64,000 nt of DNA from Streptomyces sp. LHD-70. Its GTDB lineage: Bacteria > Actinomycetota > Actinomycetes > Streptomycetales > Streptomycetaceae. Below, in pieces: positions 60,101 through 64,000 of this stretch (its first letter is position 1; each line of letters begins with the position of its first letter). The DNA lies in the NCBI RefSeq assembly GCF_031157275.1, contig NZ_JAVIFW010000010.1, positions 186,001 through 250,000 on the forward strand, given 5' to 3'. The notes under the pieces were generated by a model. The model was given only the letters and a program-made list of their open reading frames with translations. It was not told the DNA's origin and did no database searches. The translations under genes and the position numbers were made by a program.

Positions 60101-60152
60101 CCACGGCAACAAGGTGCGGTTCCGGGATGTGTGGGTGGAGCCGCTGACCTGA
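57123..60152 (+). CDS. secreted multidomain protein: PA14, beta-propeller, CBM, DUF1080
   Basis: Large exported protein of 1009 aa starting at GTG 57123 behind AGGAGG. After a signal peptide (to about 39, GPAAAA) come a PA14 domain (about 95-200: GNLNVPEAGTYGFRLTSDDGSRLLLGG), a glucose-dehydrogenase-like propeller (about 235-560, GLRTPNGIGRGPDDELFVTDNQGGWLP), a linker, a CBM35/6-like module (about 690-815) and a C-terminal DUF1080 / 3-keto-disaccharide-hydrolase fold (about 818-1008, NSGVYLQERYEVQILDSYG). The combination suggests binding and cleavage of an oxidised or 3-keto glycan outside the cell. No operon partner was seen. Confidence 0.87.
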   Translation: MKPRPALPLRHRRRTSLQATGLLLTALFGACLAGPAAAADDPPRPFADLPPQEPGLTLRVFDIQTPLTELCALKPAQTPNVDKLVPAADWNSTEGFGFSDHFVSQLSGNLNVPEAGTYGFRLTSDDGSRLLLGGQQVIDHDGVHGAEPKDGEITLDAGYRSLRIDHFDAGGDQRVTLEWKPPGAAAFTAVPESVLSTDADVVRVTAPGRKECEGGTDTPGDGLPLTEVNPGYTRTDLRPEGFEPQVSAMDWLPDDRLAITTWGGSEQTKGEVYLLDHVTGDTGPEKVTYKKIADGLKEPMGIVHVDGKLYVSEKHQLTELADTDGDDVVDERRKVAEWPYGGNFHEFAFGLLYDKGSFYLNLSVAIDYGGATTDPQPARNRGTTIKVDKDSGKVSYLAGGLRTPNGIGRGPDDELFVTDNQGGWLPASKLMHLKQDRFFNHRTNPPGPFDDKPVTKPVLWLPQNEIANSPSTPMQLKEGPFAGQMVFGDVTYGGLQRADLEKVDGEYQGAVFRHTQGLEAGASRISTGPDGALYTGGLGADGNWGQAGKLRFGLQKLTPNGKTAFDIKTMRATRDGFELTYTKPLSDETAAELTEGAYSVAQWRYVPTPAYGGPKVDEESLPVTSAKLSDDRRKVTLAIPGLKSDRVVHVRSPRPFSAEGGEQLWSTEAWYTLNAKPGPEEPVTTYDAESAALSGGAAIDTEHGGYTGGGFVDGLGEQGAKVRFDVHVDKAGSYDVGLRYANGPYPEAGTKTLGVSVNGGEPRRTRLPSTGEWNRWSTATERLDLRKGRNTITYAVGGGDTGHVNLDALEVRRPGERIDLFSGGSISTAWQHTDGRSAEWPHTAERSMEVCCGDLRTKQHFRDFRLHVEFRVPKLPDDVTGQDRGNSGVYLQERYEVQILDSYGVRELANNEAAAIYLKKAADRNMAKPPETWQTYDIKFRAARFDDDGKKTEDARITVVWNGEKVHDDVAVDGPTGAGAPESAAAGAIRLQDHGNKVRFRDVWVEPLT

Positions 60153-60195
60153 CCGACCTGACCGACCTGACCGTGACGGTCCCTGCCGGGGCCGT

Positions 60196-60227
60196 CGGGC
60201 GCCCTGCCCGCGCGGGCAGGGCGCCCG
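60196..60227. terminator. bidirectional terminator between secreted protein and kinase
   Basis: CGGGCGCCCTGCCCG (60196-60210) and CGGGCAGGGCGCCCG (60213-60227) form a perfect 15-bp stem with essentially no loop. Converging stops lie at 60152 and 60230. Short CTGACCGAC direct repeats run from 60149 to 60172 just before it. Confidence 0.8.
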
Positions 60228-60229
60228 GT

Positions 60230-62098
60230 TCAGCCGCGCGTGTAGCGGTAGCCGTCGCCGTGCGACGGGCCGGGCACGTACCGGACCCCGCCCCCGCTGA
60301 TCGTGAGGTACGAGGGGTCCTTCGTCGCGTGGCACGGCCCGGGCGTGCCCGCCGAGAGGGTCTGGGTGCCCAGGTCGATCCGGCTGCCCTCGTTCGCCGT
60401 CGAGGTGACCTTGGCCGAGTACGTGCAGTCGATGCCGTTCCCCTTGACGACCAGGCGGACCGTGCCGCCGCCGGAGACGGTGATGGTCCCGGGCTGGCCG
60501 ATGTTGTACTGGTCGGCGTACGCCCAGCTGTCGACGAAGTACGACGGGACCGCCCCCGCGCTCCCTCCGCCCGTGGAGCCCGAGCCGCCTTCGGACGAGC
60601 CGCTCCCGGAGCCCGAGCCGCTCCCGGAGCCCGAGCCGCCGCCGGACGCGTCGGTGCTGCCGCCCTTGTCGGCCGCCGAGCCGCCCCCGTCGGCGCTGTC
60701 GCCGTCCTCGCCGTCGCCGGTACCGGCCCCGCCCTTGCCGTCGTCCTTCTGGCCGTCCTCATCCTTCTCCTTGCCGTCCGGCTTCTCCTTGCCCTTCCCG
60801 GAGGGCGAACCGCTCGGGGACGCGGGCGAGCCGGGCCCGGCCGTCGCGGTGGAGCCTCCGTCCGCGGGCGGCGCCTCCTCGTCCTCGCCGTTCCCGCCGA
60901 ACGGCCCCAGCAGGGCGATCGTGCCGCCGCCCAGGGCGAGCACGGCGACGACCGGCAGCGCGTACGACCACCAGCGGCGGTGCCGGGCGGAATCCCGCTC
61001 CCGCGCGGCGGACCCGCCCGGAGGGACGGTGGCCGCCGCGGCCGGGCGGAGCTTCGCCGTGTCCCGGTCGGCGGGCGGCCCGGCGGCTGGGCCGGGCTCC
61101 TCCCGTACGGCCGACGGTTCCTCCTCCCGTACGGGGGTGGCCGCCTCGGCGTCCAGGAGCCGGGCCGCCTGTTGCGCCAGGTGCGTCACGACGGGGGCGG
61201 GCAGGTGCGCCGAGTCCGCCGACGGGAGGGCGGCGGTCCGCTGCGGGTCCGCAAGGAGGTCGTTAACGCCCGGGCGTGCGCCGACGTCCTTGGTGAGGCA
61301 GCGGGCGGCGAGGGCCCGCAGCTCCTCGTCCCGCAGCCCGTCGAGGTCGGGCTCGCCCTCGACGATGCGGTACATCACCGCGTGCTGGTTGCTCGCCGCG
61401 TGGCCGAACGGCAGCTGTCCGGTCGCCGCGTACACGATCAGGCAACCGAGCGCGAACACATCGCACTTGGGGCCGCTGGCCTCGCCGAGGATCTGTTCGG
61501 GCGCCATGAACCCCGGCGAGCCGACGACCATGCCGGTGCTGGTCAGCATCGACTCGACGGAGGTCTGCACGGCACGGGCGATACCGAAGTCGATGATGCG
61601 CGGCCCGTCGACCGTGAGCATCACGTTGGACGGCTTGAGGTCGCGGTGGACGATCCCGGCGCCGTGGATGTCGTGCAGGGCACGCAACAGGCCCTCGGTG
61701 AGCGCGTGCACGGCCTCGGCGGGCAGCGGTCCGTGGCCGCGTACGACCTGCTCCAGGGAGAGCCCGGGCACGTACCCGGTGGCGACCCAGGGGAACTCGG
61801 CGTCCGGGTCGGCGTCCAGGACGGGCGCCGTGTACCGCTGGTCGACCTTGCGCGCGGCGCCGATCTCCCGCCGGAACCGGGCCCGGAACTGGCTGTCCGA
61901 GACATGCTCCTCGTGCACCACCTTCACCGCGGCGGTGCGCCCGCTCTCGGACCGGGCGAGGTAGACCCGCCCCATCCCGCCCGCGCCGAGCCGGCCGAGC
62001 AGCAGATAGGGGCCGATCAGCGTGGGGTCGGACGCGGTGAGCCGCTTGATCCCGCCCTCCACGTAGTCCTCGCCGCCGCCCCCGGTCACACGTGTCAT
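60230..62098 (-). CDS. membrane Ser/Thr protein kinase with extracellular C-terminal domain
   Basis: PknB-type kinase of 622 aa. The kinase domain (about 30-285) has the P-loop LGRLGAGGMGRVYLA, Lys59 in AAVKV, HRDLKPSN with catalytic Asp153, DFG at 170-172 and GFMAPEQ. One membrane helix is near 385-405. Outside the cell lies a long low-complexity linker (Gly-Asp-Lys, then GSGSGSGSG) and a final domain of about 95 residues with two cysteines (YFVDSWAYADQYNIGQPGTI, GIDCTYSAKV, GPCHATKDPSYLT). No PASTA repeats occur, so the ligand differs from PknB. ATG 62098 follows GGGGACC. Confidence 0.92.
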   Translation of the reverse strand: MTRVTGGGGEDYVEGGIKRLTASDPTLIGPYLLLGRLGAGGMGRVYLARSESGRTAAVKVVHEEHVSDSQFRARFRREIGAARKVDQRYTAPVLDADPDAEFPWVATGYVPGLSLEQVVRGHGPLPAEAVHALTEGLLRALHDIHGAGIVHRDLKPSNVMLTVDGPRIIDFGIARAVQTSVESMLTSTGMVVGSPGFMAPEQILGEASGPKCDVFALGCLIVYAATGQLPFGHAASNQHAVMYRIVEGEPDLDGLRDEELRALAARCLTKDVGARPGVNDLLADPQRTAALPSADSAHLPAPVVTHLAQQAARLLDAEAATPVREEEPSAVREEPGPAAGPPADRDTAKLRPAAAATVPPGGSAARERDSARHRRWWSYALPVVAVLALGGGTIALLGPFGGNGEDEEAPPADGGSTATAGPGSPASPSGSPSGKGKEKPDGKEKDEDGQKDDGKGGAGTGDGEDGDSADGGGSAADKGGSTDASGGGSGSGSGSGSGSGSSEGGSGSTGGGSAGAVPSYFVDSWAYADQYNIGQPGTITVSGGGTVRLVVKGNGIDCTYSAKVTSTANEGSRIDLGTQTLSAGTPGPCHATKDPSYLTISGGGVRYVPGPSHGDGYRYTRG

Positions 62099-62223
62099 CG
62101 TGGTCTGGTCCCCCGGTTTCCGTCCGGCCCGTCCGGCCGGAGAGTCACTCCCTGCGCACCGCCGCGCGAGCCGCGCGCCGGTCGAAGGTCATGACGCACC
62201 GCGGCTGGCCGGTTTCTGCCCAA

Positions 62224-62238
62224 CTCACCTGCGGTGAG
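62224..62238. promoter_or_regulatory. short palindrome in kinase / membrane-protein promoter region
   Basis: CTCACC-TGC-GGTGAG has 6-nt perfect arms. It lies between the diverging kinase (start 62098) and the gene at 62326, followed by GGTTACGATAG, which could serve as a -10 region for the plus-strand gene. Confidence 0.4.
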
Positions 62239-62325
62239 CGGTGGTTACGATAGTCCACCAGGGATCACCGGGGGCGGCGGGTACGGCGGGTACTGCCTGG
62301 CAGGCCGCCCTGCACGGGGGGTGCG

Positions 62326-63465
62326 ATGAGGAACCGGACCACATTGCGTGCGAAGAGCCGTTCCCGCACGAGTCCGGCGCCGCCGCAGGACACCCCCGAG
62401 CCGTGGTGGAAGCGGCATGGACGGGTGCTCTGGCTGGGCGCGGGCATCCCCGTGATCGCCGCGGTGCTGACCGCGGTGGTGCTTCAACTGGTCGGCCTGA
62501 GCGGTGAGTCCGAGTCCGCCGACGAGTCCGGTACCGGGCCGGGTGCCGGGTCCGGCGACCCGTCGCAGAGCGCTTCGTCCGCGCCGTTCGCGGTGACCGC
62601 CCGATCCGAGAACGAGGCGGGCTGTACGGCGCTGCCGCGTCAGGTCTCGGCACCGGAGGACCGGGCGGAACTGGTGGCCGGCGGCGACGTGGACGCCGTG
62701 ATCCGGCGCAACGACGGTGCGCGGACCGGCGAGTTGAAGATCGGCCTCACCCTCGAAGGCGGCCCCGCCTCGCTGACCGTCACGTCGATCGAGATCGAGC
62801 CGAAGACGCCGCGTGCGGCCGCGCCGTTCGACGGCACGCTGCTCTGCGAGGAGGGCGCCGGGGGAGAGCCGAAGATCCAGCTCTTCGCCGACCTGGACAG
62901 CCCCGAGCCCGCCTTCGTCACCGGTGAGGACTCCACCCGGACGTACTTCGAGGACAAGGTCGTCACGCTCGCGCCGGGCGAGCAGGTCAACCTCTCCGCG
63001 ACCTTCAAGGCCGAGAAGGGCTCGCGCGCCTTCGGGCTCGTCGTCCACTACGTACAGAACGGCAAGGAGCACACCCGGAAGGTTCCCGCACCACAGGGCG
63101 GGCGCTACGCGGTGACCGGCTTCGCCGAGCGCTACGGGGCCGTCTACCAGGGGTCGGGCGACGGCTACCGCCGGGTCGAGGACCCCCGCCCCTGCCCGGT
63201 CCGGCCCCGACGCACCGGGCTGCTGACGGAACGCCCGGGCTTGCTGATCCGACTCGGAGAACGGGGAGCGGCATGGTGGCACAGCGTGTGGGCAGGGCCT
63301 GGCGCACGGGATGCGGAATTCTGCTCACGCTCGGCGTCCTGGCGGTGCTGGCCGGTGACGGCAGCACGTCGGAGAAACCCCTTGAACGCCCCAACACGCT
63401 GGACGTGGCCTGGTCCTTCCGTACCGAGGGAAGAGCACTGGACGTCGCCGACATGCCCGCGCTGA
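62326..63465 (+). CDS. membrane-anchored hypothetical protein, C-terminal end uncertain
   Basis: Unrecognised protein of 379 aa as read. A basic, Pro-rich cytoplasmic N-terminus is followed by one membrane helix (about 35-56), a Ser/Gly linker and an extracellular beta-rich domain (about 80-280: SENEAGCTALPRQVSAPEDRAELV, VVTLAPGEQVNLSATFKAEKG). After residue about 285 the sequence turns Arg/Trp-rich and improbable, and its last 193 nt overlap the next gene in another frame. A one-base frameshift near 63180-63220 would bring a TGA at 63224-63226 into frame, giving about 300 aa. The start is ATG 62326. Confidence 0.7.
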   Translation: MRNRTTLRAKSRSRTSPAPPQDTPEPWWKRHGRVLWLGAGIPVIAAVLTAVVLQLVGLSGESESADESGTGPGAGSGDPSQSASSAPFAVTARSENEAGCTALPRQVSAPEDRAELVAGGDVDAVIRRNDGARTGELKIGLTLEGGPASLTVTSIEIEPKTPRAAAPFDGTLLCEEGAGGEPKIQLFADLDSPEPAFVTGEDSTRTYFEDKVVTLAPGEQVNLSATFKAEKGSRAFGLVVHYVQNGKEHTRKVPAPQGGRYAVTGFAERYGAVYQGSGDGYRRVEDPRPCPVRPRRTGLLTERPGLLIRLGERGAAWWHSVWAGPGARDAEFCSRSASWRCWPVTAARRRNPLNAPTRWTWPGPSVPREEHWTSPTCPR

Positions 63466-64000
63466 TCGACGACTCCCTGCTGGTGATCCCGCACGGCCGA
63501 AAAGTGAGCGTCGTCGACACGCGCGACGGCCGACTGCTCTCCCAACCGGGCGGCTCCGCGGACGAGTTCACGCCGGTCGGGCTCTCCGGCGGCGTGCTGT
63601 TCGCCGTGGAACAGCGCAACCGCCGGAATTCCCTGACGGCGTACGACACCGCCACCGGCCGCAAGCTCTGGCAGCGGACGAAGAGCCCCCTCGCGCGGGA
63701 CGGAGCGGACCGCGACTGGCTGCGGGTCGCGCCCATCCTGACGGATCCCGGGCCCGTGGTCGACGCGGCCCCCGGTTGGGTGGCGGGACTGGCCCCGCGT
63801 ACCGGAGCGGTGCGCTGGAGCGAGGAGCCGACCGCGTTGACCGTCTGCCCGCCACCCCGCTCCGACGATCCCCAGGTGCCCCGTTCGCCCGCCGGAGGCG
63901 CGACGGCCGACCGCCTGGTGCTGCTCCGGCACTGCCCGCGCGAGACCGCGGAACTGCACCTTTTCGACGCGGCGGACGGCCGGCTCGTCCGGAAGAAGGT
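63273..64000 (+). CDS. PQQ-like beta-propeller protein, truncated by window edge
   Basis: Exported protein, first 242 codons only. ATG 63273 follows GGGGAG. A signal/anchor segment (GCGILLTLGVLAVLAG, about 13-28) precedes repeats of the PQQ-propeller type: SLLVIPHGRKVSVVDTRDGRLL, NSLTAYDTATGRKLWQR, WVAGLAPRTGAVRWSEEPT, LHLFDAADGRLV. Such propellers (BamB/YvrE-like) are common next to actinobacterial Ser/Thr kinases, where they may act as sensors or cell-wall proteins. The rest of the gene is outside the window. Confidence 0.85.
   Translation, partial: MVAQRVGRAWRTGCGILLTLGVLAVLAGDGSTSEKPLERPNTLDVAWSFRTEGRALDVADMPALIDDSLLVIPHGRKVSVVDTRDGRLLSQPGGSADEFTPVGLSGGVLFAVEQRNRRNSLTAYDTATGRKLWQRTKSPLARDGADRDWLRVAPILTDPGPVVDAAPGWVAGLAPRTGAVRWSEEPTALTVCPPPRSDDPQVPRSPAGGATADRLVLLRHCPRETAELHLFDAADGRLVRKK

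Noticed and set aside
57171..60335. 1054-codon open frame antisense to the PA14/DUF1080 gene
   Set aside because: It is low in recognisable motifs and rich in Ala, Val, Arg and Gly. The plus-strand gene has a signal peptide and four domains.

Overview
The window is typical chromosomal DNA of a Streptomyces (or very close actinomycete). Base composition is very GC-rich, codon third positions are almost always G or C, GTG starts are frequent, genes are stacked in ATGA/GTGA-coupled operons, and the gene set is characteristic: ergothioneine biosynthesis, LysX, an RmdA-like c-di-GMP protein, a class F sortase, SpoIIE-type phosphatases and DUF574 methyltransferases. From memory (not checked by search), the order egtDCBA - lipoprotein ... 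sdhBAC - LysR - rmdA - methyltransferase - SCO0930-like lipoprotein - sortase resembles the S. coelicolor SCO0910 to SCO0940s region. No tRNA, rRNA, CRISPR array, phage or intact insertion sequence was seen.

Region 1 (1-13634) is an accessory catabolic island centred on L-fucose. A Tat-exported GH29 alpha-L-fucosidase is followed by a YtcJ-type amidohydrolase and a FadR-family repressor on the minus strand. Divergently there is a tightly coupled eight-gene operon: sugar-binding lipoprotein, double ATPase, permease, L-fuconate dehydratase, SDR dehydrogenase, aldo/keto reductase, mutarotase and amidohydrolase-2 lactonase. Together they take up L-fucose and oxidise it without phosphorylation to 2,4-diketo-3-deoxyfuconate. 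The dehydratase keeps every catalytic residue of the characterised Xanthomonas FucD at a constant offset of four. A FadR-like operator lies in the repressor/transporter intergenic region. The final cleavage enzyme is not in the window. A partial amidase and a 77-bp MITE-like palindrome lie at the left edge.

Region 2 (13622-27676) holds a lipase-maturation-factor membrane protein, a repeat-tailed lipoprotein, a PAS-GAF-PP2C-HATPase phosphatase, an Fpg/Nei glycosylase, an unknown protein, a CapA-like lipoprotein, an amino-acid permease with a universal stress protein, the two-domain LysX (membrane lysylation) and a PPOX-fold protein.

Region 3 (27922-32868) encodes the cell surface: a polysaccharide-deacetylase lipoprotein, a class F sortase, two convergent paralogous small secreted proteins with C-terminal membrane anchors, and a two-repeat SCO0930-like lipoprotein. 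Several short tandem repeats and strong hairpins separate these genes.

Region 4 (33088-40632) carries a SAM-methyltransferase translationally coupled to an RmdA-like PAS-GGDEF-EAL protein, then a LysR gene divergent from sdhCAB. SdhA has a 20-residue in-frame insertion with foreign codon usage.

Region 5 (40738-53361) has a small lipoprotein, an MmyB-type regulator divergent from yceI, a UvrA-like ABC protein, a coupled pair of SPFH membrane proteins, a luciferase-like monooxygenase, a HAD phosphatase, dodecin, and an orphan solute-binding lipoprotein behind a DasR-like operator. It continues into egtD.

Region 6 (52014-64000) has egtABCD with a small PAS gene trailing, a large secreted multidomain carbohydrate-related protein, a Ser/Thr kinase, a membrane-anchored unknown, and a partial PQQ-like propeller protein at the right edge.
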